This document shows positions 54,610 to 63,391 of a stretch of DNA of 64,000 nucleotides, piece after piece (position 1 is the stretch's first letter; each line of letters opens with the position of its first letter). The translations under genes and the position numbers were made by a program. Below the pieces are notes generated by a model, which saw nothing but the letters and a program-made list of their open reading frames with translations, was not told where the DNA came from and made no database searches. The DNA is from Streptomyces gelaticus. GTDB taxonomy: Bacteria; Actinomycetota; Actinomycetes; Streptomycetales; Streptomycetaceae. The stretch spans positions 62,001 to 126,000 of the forward strand of contig NZ_BMTF01000007.1 in the NCBI RefSeq assembly GCF_014649535.1, given 5' to 3'.

Positions 54610-55818
54610 ATGGATACCCGCGCCCACCCCCCGGTCACCTCCGCGCTGCGGCTGTGCCTGCACGCGCTGCTGGTCGGGCTCATCGCCCTCGCGGCGGTAC
54701 GGGCCGTCGCCGACAACACGCACCCCAGGGCCGTCGTCGTGGTCAGCTGTGTGATGGCCGCCCTGTACGCGGCGGGTGCGCTCGCCCCCGCCGTACAGCC
54801 GCGCACCCGCGCCGCCGCCCTGTGGCTGGCGGCGCTGGGCGCCGTGTGGCTGGCGCTGCTCGTCCTGTCGCCGGACAGCCTGTGGGTGGCCTTCCCGCTC
54901 TACTTCCTGCAACTGCATCTGCTGCCGACGCGCTGGGCCCTGCCGGCCGTCGCCGCCACCGCCCTCGCCGCCATCTGGGGCTTCGTGGTGCACGGCCAGG
55001 CCGTCAACCCGGGCACCTTCATCGGGCCGCTGCTCGGGGCGGCGGTCGCGGTCGCGACGGTCCTCGGGTACGAGGCACTGTTCCGGGAGAGCGAGCGGCG
55101 CCGGGAGCTCATCGAGGAGCTGATGTCGACCCGGGCGGAGCTGGCCGAGGCGGAGCGCACCGCGGGCACCCTGGCCGAACGCGAGCGGCTGGCCCGCGAG
55201 ATCCACGACACGCTGGCGCAGGGCCTGTCCAGCATCCAGCTGCTGCTGCGCGCCGCAGAACGCACCCTGGACGACGACGCCCCCGCCACCGCGCACGTGC
55301 GCCGGGCCCGCGAGGCCGCCCAGGACAATCTCGCCGAGGCCCGCCGCTTCGTACGCGCCCTGTCGCCGCCGGACCTGGAGAACGGCTCCCTGGCAGCCGC
55401 CCTGGAGCGCCTCTCGTCCCGCACGACCGGCCCCGGCCTCACGGTGCAGTTCGCGGTGAGCGGCACGCCGGTGGAGCTGCCCACGCCGTACGAGGTGGCG
55501 CTGCTGCGCACCGCCCAGTCGGCGCTGGCCAACACCGTGCGGCACGCCGGGGCCCGGCGCGCGGAGATCACCCTCAGCTTCATGGACACCTCGGTGTCGC
55601 TGGACGTGGTCGACGACGGGCGGGGGTTCTCCCCGGGCGCCGGCCCGACCGTCGCCGACCGGGACACCGGGGGCTTCGGACTGCCCGCGATGCGTGCACG
55701 GGCCCGTTCACTGGGCGGCACCCTCAGCGTCGAGTCGGCCCCCGGTCAGGGCGCCGCCGTCGCCCTCACTCTTCCCCTCCCGATCCCCGACGGCCGGACA
55801 GGACAGGACGCCGCATGA
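54610..55818 (+). CDS. NarL-type sensor histidine kinase, membrane
   Basis: The 402-residue kinase has about five TM segments in residues 12-155, then ERLAREIHDTLAQGLSSIQLLLRAAE (phospho-His near 200) and an HATPase domain with RTAQSALANTVRHAGA, DDGRGF and GGFGLPAMRARARSLGG. The ATG at 54610 lies 111 bases from the divergent permease start. Its stop overlaps the ATG of the response regulator (ATGA). Confidence 0.92.
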   Translation: MDTRAHPPVTSALRLCLHALLVGLIALAAVRAVADNTHPRAVVVVSCVMAALYAAGALAPAVQPRTRAAALWLAALGAVWLALLVLSPDSLWVAFPLYFLQLHLLPTRWALPAVAATALAAIWGFVVHGQAVNPGTFIGPLLGAAVAVATVLGYEALFRESERRRELIEELMSTRAELAEAERTAGTLAERERLAREIHDTLAQGLSSIQLLLRAAERTLDDDAPATAHVRRAREAAQDNLAEARRFVRALSPPDLENGSLAAALERLSSRTTGPGLTVQFAVSGTPVELPTPYEVALLRTAQSALANTVRHAGARRAEITLSFMDTSVSLDVVDDGRGFSPGAGPTVADRDTGGFGLPAMRARARSLGGTLSVESAPGQGAAVALTLPLPIPDGRTGQDAA

Positions 55819-56459
55819 CCACTCCCGCCGACACCCCCATCAGGCTGCTGCTCGCCGACGACCATCCAGTGGTACGGGCGGGGCTGCGGGCCGTGCTCGA
55901 CTCCGAACCCGGCTTCCGGGTCGTCGCCGAGGCGGCCACCGCCGAGCGGGCCGTCGCGCTCGCCGCGACCGGCGGCTTCGACGTCGTCCTGATGGACCTG
56001 CAGTTCGGCGCGGGCATGCACGGCTCGCAGGCCACCGCCGCCATCACGGCACAGCCGGACGCGCCCCGGGTCCTGATCCTCACCACGTACGACTCGGACG
56101 CCGACATCCTGGCCGCGGTCGAGGCCGGCGCCGCAGGCTATCTACTGAAGGACGCCCCACCGGAGGAGCTGGCGGCGGCGGTACGCACGGCCGCGGCCGG
56201 CCGCTCGGCGCTCGCGCCGGCCGTCGCCCACCGGCTGATGGACCGCATGCGGACCCCCGCGGAGGCCCTGACCAAGCGCGAGCTGGAGGTCCTGCAACTG
56301 GTCGGCGAGGGGCTGTCGAACCTCCAGATCAGCAAGCAGCTCTTCCTCAGCCAGGCGACCGTGAAGTCCCACCTGGTGCACATCTACGCCAAGCTCGGCG
56401 TGGACTCGCGCACCTCGGCGGTCGCGGCGGCGACGGCCCGCAGGCTGATCCGCCGCTGA
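55815..56459 (+). CDS. NarL-family response regulator
   Basis: The 214-residue regulator has the receiver LLLADDHPVVRAGLRAVLDS, phospho-acceptor in VVLMDLQFGAGMHG, and LuxR helix-turn-helix LTKRELEVLQLVGEGLSNLQ plus ATVKSHLVHIYAKLG. Translation is coupled to the kinase. Together with the divergent MacB-like pair it forms a sensing-and-export unit. Confidence 0.93.
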   Translation: MTTPADTPIRLLLADDHPVVRAGLRAVLDSEPGFRVVAEAATAERAVALAATGGFDVVLMDLQFGAGMHGSQATAAITAQPDAPRVLILTTYDSDADILAAVEAGAAGYLLKDAPPEELAAAVRTAAAGRSALAPAVAHRLMDRMRTPAEALTKRELEVLQLVGEGLSNLQISKQLFLSQATVKSHLVHIYAKLGVDSRTSAVAAATARRLIRR

Positions 56460-56480
56460 GTCCGTCCGCCGCCCTGCCGG

Positions 56481-56768
56481 TCAGCCGCGCGGCGGCTCAC
56501 CGAAGAGGTCGACGGCGACCCGTACGTCCCGGAGCGCGGAGGCCAGGGCGCTCACCGAGCCGATCGCCCCCGCGATCAGCAGCAGCGAACGGCGCAGCCG
56601 CGGAATCTCGGGCACACCGCCCGACGCCATCGCGTCCAGTGCGGCCAGTTCGTCCTCGGCGATCCCCCGGTCCGGGAATTCGCCCGGATGCCCCGCCAGC
56701 TCGCGGCGGAGCCGGGAGACGGCTGTACGCAGCTCGGTCACCCTCGGGTCCTCACCGCTGCCGGTCAC
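56481..56768 (-). CDS. Small conserved actinobacterial protein (DUF5955-like)
   Basis: The 95-residue protein starts VTGSGEDPRVTELRTAVSRL, has a predicted helical hairpin and a hydrophobic segment LRRSLLLIAGAIGSVSAL near residue 70. I recall near-identical small proteins in other Streptomyces annotated only as DUF5955. The GTG at 56768 matches their start; the frame opens further up at 56855. It stands alone and its function is unknown. Confidence 0.65.
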   Translation of the reverse strand: MTGSGEDPRVTELRTAVSRLRRELAGHPGEFPDRGIAEDELAALDAMASGGVPEIPRLRRSLLLIAGAIGSVSALASALRDVRVAVDLFGEPPRG

Positions 56769-57036
56769 TCGCGTCTGCCCCACGCTTCGCAACAAAGCAC
56801 TCCCCCTCGCACATCCATGTGCCAGTGTTCCGACCGGTCCCCACACCGTGGTCAAGTGTCCGGGCGTGCGCGCAAGTTAACGCCATGACAGGTGTCGAGC
56901 GCCACTCTGCGGACAGGATTCGGGGTCTCCCGTAAGGGTGATCTGCATGGAGCCCGGTGGACGCCGCCGCTCGCGCCCTTCTCCGCTTGCTCTCGCGAAG
57001 GGTGCGCTTCCGGGGCTGCCGGGGTATCCAGACCGC

Positions 57037-57642
57037 ATGACTGCGACAACACCGAGCCCTCGGGTCGCCGGACTGCTGCTCGCCGCGGGCGGCGGGCGGC
57101 GGCTCGGGGGTCGCCCCAAGGCGCTGCTCGAACACCACGGCCGGCCCCTGGTCGAACACGCGGTGCGGGTGCTGCGGGACGGCGGCTGCGGCCCCGTCCA
57201 TGTGGTCCTGGGCGCCGCCGCGGACGAGGTCCGGGCCCGCGCCGACCTCGGCGGCTGCACGGTGACCGTCAACCCCGACTGGACCGGGGGCATGGGCTCC
57301 TCGCTGCGCGCGGGGCTCGGGGCGCTGGCCGGCACGGGGGCGGACGCGGCGCTCGTCCTCCTGGTCGACCAGCCCGGGATCGGCGCGGAGGCGGTGGCAC
57401 GGGTGCGTTCGGCGTACCGCTCCCGGACCGGGATCGCGGCTGCCGCGTACGGCGGGGAACGCGGCCATCCGGTGCTGTTCGGGGCCGGTCTGTGGGCGGA
57501 GATCGCGGCGGGGGCGGTGGGCGACCGGGGCGCCCGCGCCTATCTGCGGGCGCACCGCGATGCGATCACGCTCGTCGAGTGTTCCGATGTGGCTCAGGCG
57601 TACGACATCGACACCGTGGAGGACCTGAAACACCTCGGGTGA
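57037..57642 (+). CDS. MobA-like nucleotidyltransferase (MocA-type)
   Basis: The 201-residue protein has the nucleotidyltransferase signature LLLAAGGGRRLGGRPKALLE, ALVLLVDQPGI and GGERGHPVLFG. It fits the molybdenum cofactor cytidylyltransferase (MocA) group, which prepares MCD for xanthine dehydrogenase-type enzymes. Its place between allantoin genes and malate synthase supports a link to purine breakdown, but no dehydrogenase subunits are in the window. Other nucleotidyltransferase roles are possible. Confidence 0.82.
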   Translation: MTATTPSPRVAGLLLAAGGGRRLGGRPKALLEHHGRPLVEHAVRVLRDGGCGPVHVVLGAAADEVRARADLGGCTVTVNPDWTGGMGSSLRAGLGALAGTGADAALVLLVDQPGIGAEAVARVRSAYRSRTGIAAAAYGGERGHPVLFGAGLWAEIAAGAVGDRGARAYLRAHRDAITLVECSDVAQAYDIDTVEDLKHLG

Positions 57643-57701
57643 CCGGGCCGGCGCACCGCGCCGACAGCGTGCCGGTTCTGTCGACCCGGAGAATGTCGAC
57701 A

Positions 57702-57717
57702 TCAACAAACCATTGAA
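57702..57717. promoter_or_regulatory. Shared allantoin/glyoxylate motif upstream of malate synthase
   Basis: TCAACAAACCATTGAA matches TCAACGAACTGTTGAA of the allB upstream region at 13 of 16 positions. It lies about 160 bases before the aceB ATG and about 60 bases after the nucleotidyltransferase stop. Confidence 0.55.
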
Positions 57718-57877
57718 CTTCCACCATGAGGAAACTACTATCCATCGATCAGAAGCCCTCCGCGCCCCGGACGGCGTCCGCACCCGTATCCCGGAGCCCT
57801 GGCACGCCGCGCCATTTCAGGCGGCCCGGCGGCCGTGGGACGCCGCCCCGCACCGCCCGCCGAAGGAGTGACAGCTC

Positions 57878-59497
57878 ATGTCCGCACCAGCGCCGTCCCC
57901 GCTGGCCATCGTCGATGCCGAGCCCCTGCCCCGGCAGGACGAGGTCTTGACCGACGCGGCCCTCGCGTTCGTGGCCGAGCTGCACCGGCGGTTCACCCCC
58001 CGCCGTGACGAGCTCCTCGCCCGCCGCGCCGAGCGCCGCGCCGAGATCGCCCGTACGTCCACGCTGGACTTCCTGCCCGAGACGGCGGCGATCCGCGCGG
58101 ACGATTCCTGGAAGGTCGCCCCGGCCCCGGCCGCGCTGAACGACCGCCGGGTGGAGATCACCGGGCCGACCGACCGCAAGATGACCATCAACGCCCTGAA
58201 CTCGGGCGCGAAGGTCTGGCTCGCCGACTTCGAGGACGCGTCCGCCCCCACATGGGAGAACGTCGTCCTCGGCCAGCTCAACCTGATCGACGCGTACACC
58301 CGCGACATCGACTTCACGGACCCCCGGTCCGGCAAGTCGTACGCCCTGAAGCCCGCCGAGGAGCTCGCCACGGTCGTCACCCGCCCCCGCGGCTGGCATC
58401 TGAACGAGCGTCACCTCCAGCTCGACGGCACCCCGGTGCCCGGCGCGCTGGTCGACTTCGGCCTCTACTTCTTCCACAACGCCCAGCGCCTCATCGACCT
58501 CGGCAAGGGCCCGTACTTCTACCTCCCGAAGACGGAGTCGCACCTGGAGGCCCGCCTCTGGAACGACATCTTCGTCTTCGCCCAGGACTACGTCGGCATC
58601 CCGCGGGGAACGGTCCGCGCGACCGTCCTGATCGAGACGATCACCGCCGCGTACGAGATGGAGGAGATCCTCTACGAGCTCCGCGAGCACGCCTCCGGAC
58701 TGAACGCGGGTCGCTGGGACTACCTCTTCTCCATCGTCAAGAACTTCCGTGACGGCGGCTCCGAGTTCGTCCTGCCGGACCGCAACGCGGTGACGATGAC
58801 CGCCCCGTTCATGCGGGCGTACACCGAACTCCTGGTCCGCACCTGCCACAAGCGCGGCGCGCACGCCATCGGCGGCATGGCCGCCTTCATCCCGTCCCGT
58901 CGCGATGCCGAGGTCAACAAGGTCGCCTTCGAGAAGGTCAAGGCCGACAAGGACCGCGAGGCCCACGACGGCTTCGACGGCTCCTGGGTCGCCCACCCTG
59001 ACCTGGTCCCGATCGCCATGGCCTCCTTCGATGCGGTCCTCGGCGAGAAGCCGAACCAGAAGGAGCGCCTGCGCGAAGACGTCTCGGTGGCCGCCGGCGA
59101 CCTGATCGCCATCGACACCCTGGACGCCAAGCCCACCTATGAGGGCCTGCGCAACGCGGTCGCGGTCGGCATCCGCTACATCGAGGCCTGGCTGCGCGGC
59201 ATGGGCGCGGTCGCCATCTTCGACCTGATGGAGGACGCGGCCACCGCGGAGATCTCCCGCTCGCAGATCTGGCAGTGGATCAACGCGGACGTGGTCTTCG
59301 AGAACGGCCGGCACGCCACGGCCGAGCTGGCCCGCGCGGTCGCCGCCGAGGAACTGGCCGCGATCCGTGCCGAGATCGGTGACGAGGCGTTCACCGCCGG
59401 CAAGTGGCAGCAGGCCCACGACCTCCTGCTCCAGGTCTCCCTGGACCAGGACTACACGGACTTCCTGACGCTGCCCGCGTACGAGCAGCTGGGCTGA
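57878..59497 (+). CDS. aceB: Malate synthase A
   Basis: The 539-residue protein is the usual length for malate synthase A and carries [53 protein letters not shown] and the C-terminal catalytic-Asp region [18 protein letters not shown]. It condenses glyoxylate and acetyl-CoA to malate. A purine-rich GAAGGAG lies before the ATG. Glyoxylate from allantoin breakdown would enter here, and the promoter shares a motif with allB. Confidence 0.97.
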   Translation: MSAPAPSPLAIVDAEPLPRQDEVLTDAALAFVAELHRRFTPRRDELLARRAERRAEIARTSTLDFLPETAAIRADDSWKVAPAPAALNDRRVEITGPTDRKMTINALNSGAKVWLADFEDASAPTWENVVLGQLNLIDAYTRDIDFTDPRSGKSYALKPAEELATVVTRPRGWHLNERHLQLDGTPVPGALVDFGLYFFHNAQRLIDLGKGPYFYLPKTESHLEARLWNDIFVFAQDYVGIPRGTVRATVLIETITAAYEMEEILYELREHASGLNAGRWDYLFSIVKNFRDGGSEFVLPDRNAVTMTAPFMRAYTELLVRTCHKRGAHAIGGMAAFIPSRRDAEVNKVAFEKVKADKDREAHDGFDGSWVAHPDLVPIAMASFDAVLGEKPNQKERLREDVSVAAGDLIAIDTLDAKPTYEGLRNAVAVGIRYIEAWLRGMGAVAIFDLMEDAATAEISRSQIWQWINADVVFENGRHATAELARAVAAEELAAIRAEIGDEAFTAGKWQQAHDLLLQVSLDQDYTDFLTLPAYEQLG

Positions 59498-59571
59498 CTC
59501 TCGTACCGCTCGGGCCGCCATGCTTCGAGCCTCCGGCATCGCACGGCGCCGGGGGCTCAGGCATGCGGTCG

Positions 59572-60842
59572 TCAGGCGGTCGCCGCCTCCATGTCCGCCT
59601 TGATGGCCGACTCGTCCAGCGAGGCGAGTACGGCCCCGGGGTCGCCGCCCTTCATCACCGCCTGGCCCACATCGGTGCGGATCGCGCCCCTGACGGCGGG
59701 CCAGGACCGCATGTTGACCGGTGCGAAATGCGCGTCCGCCAACTGCTCGACGAACGCCGACAGCGGCTGCTCGGAGGGGCTCCCGACCGCCGCGTCGGAG
59801 GCGGAGTACGTCACGGGAAGCGCGGACTGGCTGCCTCCGTAGGCCAGGGCGGACTTCTTGCCTTAGAGGAACGAGAGGAACGCTCCGCACTCCTTGCGGT
59901 GGCCGCCCCGCCGGAACGCCATCAGCCAGTCGCTCAGCCCCAGCGGAGGGGCGGCTCCGCCGTCCTTCCTGGGGAACGCGGCGTGCGCGTAAGGGACTTC
60001 GGCCTGGTCCGCCGCGCCCATCAGCAAGGGGTGGGCGATCAGCATCCCGATCTCGCCCCGCAGGAACTGCGCGTACGCGTCGGTCCTGTTGAGCTTCGCG
60101 GGGTCGGCGCCGGCCAGCCCTTCGGCGACGAACTCGTCGCGCAGCCAGGTCAGGGCCTCGGTGTTGGCGGACGTCGCGAAGTCGTACTCCGCGAGCTCCC
60201 CCGTGTAGCCGCCGCCCGCCGCGAGCAGCCAGGACAGGGCCTCGTCGTCGGCTGCCTCGGGGCCGAACTGGAGCCCGTACGGTGTCTTCACGCCGATCGC
60301 CTTCAGCGCCCGGGCGGCCGCGCGCAGCTGGTCCCACGACCTGGGGGCACCGCTGACGCGCGCCCGCCGGAAGAGCTCTTTGTTGTAGAAGAGCCGGGGC
60401 GTGCTGGCCAGGAACGGATGCCGTAGGTGGCGTCGTCGACCGTGCCCGCCTCGACGAAGGTCCGGATGAAGTCGGCCTGGGTGACGATGTCGAACAGCTG
60501 GGTCATGTTGTAGAGCCGGCCGTCCTCGGCATAGGGCGCGAAGACGTTCGACTGCGCGATGTCGGGCGCCCGGCCCTCTTCGACCCGCCGGGCCAGCGTC
60601 TTGTCGATCCTGTCGTACGGGACCCGTTCCAGGTCGATCCTGATGCCGGAGTGCTGCTTCTCGAAGGCGGATACGACGCTGTCCCACTGGTCGCCGAGCG
60701 AGGCGCCCACGCTCTTGTCGTAACTGGCCACGAGGAGATCGAGCTTCACGTCCTTGTGCGACGCACAGCCGGTGAGCCCGAACGCGGCCGTGGTGCCGGC
60801 GAGGCCGGCCGTCTGAAGGAGGAACTGGGGGCTGAGGAACAT
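59572..60842 (-). pseudogene. Extracellular solute-binding lipoprotein, frameshifted and truncated
   Basis: Three pieces join into one family 1 sugar-binding protein. The N-terminus (MFLSPQFLLQTAGLAG, lipobox LTGC, then KLDLLVASYDKSV) runs to DDATYGI. A one-base deletion near 60417 breaks the frame; adding one base restores TYGIPFLASTPRLFYNKELF. The second piece runs to AFLSFL and hits an in-frame TAA at 59863-59865, after which the same frame continues GKKSALAYGGSQSALPVTYS to the natural end. Two independent lesions make a pseudogene likely. No transporter genes remain next to it. Confidence 0.85.
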
Positions 60843-61040
60843 CCGTGTCAGATCGTGCGCTAAGCCCTCGTCGTCCCTGGTAGGTGGCGGACCGTCGTCG
60901 ACCATGGGACAGGTCTGAAGTGGTCCCCCAGATAACACCCCAATATCTGCGGTAACTTGATCCGTCACCTGCGGTGACGTTCTCCGGCCGCTCGTGAAGC
61001 TGCCCCGTTATCTGCGGCAAGGGGGAAATGGTGCCGATGG

Positions 61041-61484
61041 TCCCGCCGCCGGGGCCAGGCCCGCGAGGACTTCGTGCTGGAGACCGTCTACTGGGACGTC
61101 GGCACCGCTCGGCTTCTGCCCCGGCTGCTCAGGGGCCGCACCCGTGGGCCGGTGTTCGTCACCCACCGCCGCCCTGGACCGGGAAAGGTCGTCAGCCCCC
61201 GTGACCTCTGCCCGGACACCGGCTTCGCACGGCTGTCGTACGGGCAGGCCCGAGCCTTGCTGGACGAGCACACCGCGGTACGCGGCCCCGGGACGGGCTG
61301 GGACCTGCACGAGTAGCGCCACTCCTCCCTGACTCACCTTGGCGAGGCCGGGACAAGCCTGCTGATGCTGATGGCGAAGTCCCGGCACAAGAAACCGGAG
61401 AACGTCCGCCGCTACTTCAAGCCCTCCCCGGAGACCATCGCCGAGCTGACCAGCCTGCTCGCCCCCGGCGATGCACGCAGGTGA
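61041..61484 (+). pseudogene. Tyrosine recombinase (integrase) remnant with internal stop
   Basis: The frame reads [56 protein letters not shown] and GWDLHE, then a TAG at 61314-61316, then [39 protein letters not shown] to a TGA at 61482. The H-x-x-R and following His and Tyr motifs of the catalytic domain of Streptomyces-type site-specific integrases are recognisable on both sides of the stop. The N-terminal domains are missing. It is a scar of an integrated element. Confidence 0.75.
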
Positions 61485-61554
61485 GACACCTGTGCAGTGT
61501 TCGACCCCGCCTCATACCGCTGCGGGACTGCTCGCATCGGGCGTCCTGGTGGTA

Positions 61555-62169
61555 TCAGGCAGGCGAGGTCAAAGACGTCGCCGTGGGCGCCGCCCAGCGT
61601 GGGTCGCGGCCGGAGGCAGCCAGGGCACGATCGAGAAGCGATGCGGTAGCGGGCACTGGCGCCGGAGCTGCGAAGCCTCCGTACTGGCGGTAGACCTCGG
61701 CGTGTTCCTCGACCACACCGAGAATCATCTGAGCAAGATCGTCCTGGACTTCGAGCTGCTGACCGGTGGCCTGGGCGACGTCCCAGCCGTGCACCACCAT
61801 TTCCTTGATCACCATCTGTGCGACTGTTACCGCCGGCATGGCCATCCCGCCTAGATCCACCTCTCCTTCCCACACGGCTGGCTCGGCCCATGCCGCTACG
61901 GCCCGGTCCAGCTGGTCCGCATAGGCATCGGCCCAGGCAGGGGCGGCGGTGAAGTCACAGGCGATCAGTTCCTGCGGCAGTGCCTCCCGACGCGCCCGAT
62001 GCTCAAGACCATGGGCGGTGTAGAGCACCCAGTGGTTGATCAAAGCCCGGGTGTCGAAATCTGCGCAGGGGGTGGGCCCGTCCAGGTGTTCCTTTCGGAC
62101 GCCGCGGGCGATGCGTGCTGCTTCCGCCGCAGCGCGAGTCATGAGGGGGTGAAGTGCGTGACCGTTCAT
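61555..62169 (-). CDS. TIGR03086-type DinB/maleylpyruvate isomerase-like protein
   Basis: The 204-residue protein has the MDMPI/DinB four-helix pattern: HLDGPTPCADFDTRALINHW, LYTAHGLEHRARREAL and MVIKEMVVHGWDVAQATGQQ, with the HGWDxAxATGQ motif of TIGR03086 proteins and their metal-binding His residues. These proteins may be thiol-dependent (mycothiol) transferases, but most are uncharacterised. The ATG at 62169 is preferred to the ORF start. It is divergent from the AraC-type gene, which may be its regulator. Confidence 0.85.
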   Translation of the reverse strand: MNGHALHPLMTRAAAEAARIARGVRKEHLDGPTPCADFDTRALINHWVLYTAHGLEHRARREALPQELIACDFTAAPAWADAYADQLDRAVAAWAEPAVWEGEVDLGGMAMPAVTVAQMVIKEMVVHGWDVAQATGQQLEVQDDLAQMILGVVEEHAEVYRQYGGFAAPAPVPATASLLDRALAASGRDPRWAAPTATSLTSPA

Positions 62170-62234
62170 GCGGCGATCGTGGATCGGTTGCAGGGCCGGA
62201 GTATTGAACAAACGCGACAGCTAGTCTGAGGGGT

Positions 62235-63031
62235 GTGACCTCCCCGGATCTCGGACGTGGGGTGCTTCACCCCAGCCAGGCGGCAGCCGTGTTCAGCCTG
62301 TCCCGGCATGATCCAAGCCTGGAATTGGCGCGCTTCGTAGAGTTCTACTGGCTGGTGCGCTGGGACCGGCGCGGCCAGCCCGCCCATGAGCAGAAGGTGC
62401 TCGCTCATCCCAATGTGCATCTGGTCTTCGAGGACCCAAGGGCCCATGTGTACGGGGTTGACCGGTCGCTATTCGTACGTCGGCTGGAAGGGCCGGGCAC
62501 GTGCTGGGGGTGAAGTTCCGCTCGGGCGGCTTCCGACCGTTTATCGGCCGGCCGGTGGCCGAACTCGCTGACCGGGTCGTACCAGCCGCCGAAATGTTCG
62601 GTCCCGACGCGAATCGGATCAACCAAGCAGTGCTTCACGACTCCGACGACCTGGCTCTCACCTCCCACGTGGAATCCTTCCTGCTCGCCCGGCTCCCCGA
62701 GCCCGACCCTGTGGCCGAAGAGGTCGCCGCGATGGTGGAGTACGTCACCGCCGACTCCGGCCTACGCAGGGTTGACCAGCTAGCGGAGGAATTCGGTGTC
62801 ACTGTGCGCCGCCTACAGCGCCTGTTCCACGAGTACGTCGGCGCCAGTCCCAAGTGGGTCCTGCGCCGTGCCCGGCTGCACGAAGCCGCTCAGCGTGCAG
62901 ACCGGGGCACGAACATCGACTGGGCAGCTCTCGCCGCCGGACTCGGCTATGCCGACCAAGCACACTTCACCCGTGACTTCACAGCGGCTGTAGGCATCTC
63001 ACCCGGGCGCTACGCCGAAAAGGGGCTGTAG
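62235..63031 (+). pseudogene. AraC-family regulator split by a frameshift
   Basis: The first frame (GTG 62235) encodes SLARFVEFYWLVRW-like ELARFVEFYWLVRWDRRGQP, then HPNVHLVFEDPRAHVYGV, and runs out at FVRRLEG to a TGA at about 62513. The second frame takes over with GHVLGVKFRSGGFRPFIGRP and ends with a complete AraC helix-turn-helix (QLAEEFGVTVRRLQRLFHEY, then GYADQAHFTRDFTAAVGISP). One base change in the run of G/C near 62487-62495 joins them into a 265-residue regulator. It is either a recent mutation, a sequencing error, or a frameshifting site. Confidence 0.8.
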
Positions 63032-63083
63032 TGTGAGCCCGCTTCGTACTTGATGCGTACATTACGCCTCGTCGGATGCTGTC

Positions 63084-63171
63084 CCGCGACGGCCGCCCCA
63101 CCCCGCTCGGCGACGCGATCGCGTACTACGGGCGGATCGCCAAGACCCTGCACTGGCGGAGCGCTGCCTGA
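63084..63171 (+). pseudogene. Tn3-family transposase remnant
   Basis: A short frame reads MLSRDGRPTPLGDAIAYYGR followed by IAKTLHWRSAA and a stop. The RDGRPTPLGxAxxxYGRIxKTLH stretch is a conserved piece of Tn3-type TnpA proteins. Nothing else of the transposase is recognisable. It supports past insertion and decay here. Confidence 0.55.
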
Positions 63172-63217
63172 CCTCGGCGGAAGGCGCGCTGCGGGGCGCC
63201 TGATCCCGGACGCCGCA

Positions 63218-63259
63218 GGACCGGTTCGCGGGGCCCGGCAAGGCCCCGCGAACCGGTCC
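63218..63259. terminator. Perfect 18-bp hairpin terminator
   Basis: Arms 63218-63235 (GGACCGGTTCGCGGGGCC) and 63242-63259 are perfect inverted copies around CGGCAA. It lies downstream of the leftward fibronectin gene, 132 bases after its stop, and probably ends that transcript. Confidence 0.82.
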
Positions 63260-63391
63260 GGCCGTCGTCCCCGGGCCCGCCGCTCAGGCCGGTGTCCGTG
63301 CGTTCATCAGGGCGCCCTCCGGACAAGGGCCACCTGCCAACTCCCGGGCCGCCGACCACCACACCGCCCGAGCCCACCCCTCGCGGGCCCG

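Noticed and set aside
60944..61017. CRISPR-like or iteron array from repeated TATCTGCGG
   Set aside because: Only two exact 9-base copies are present with uneven surroundings. I keep it only as a possible recombination-site leftover.
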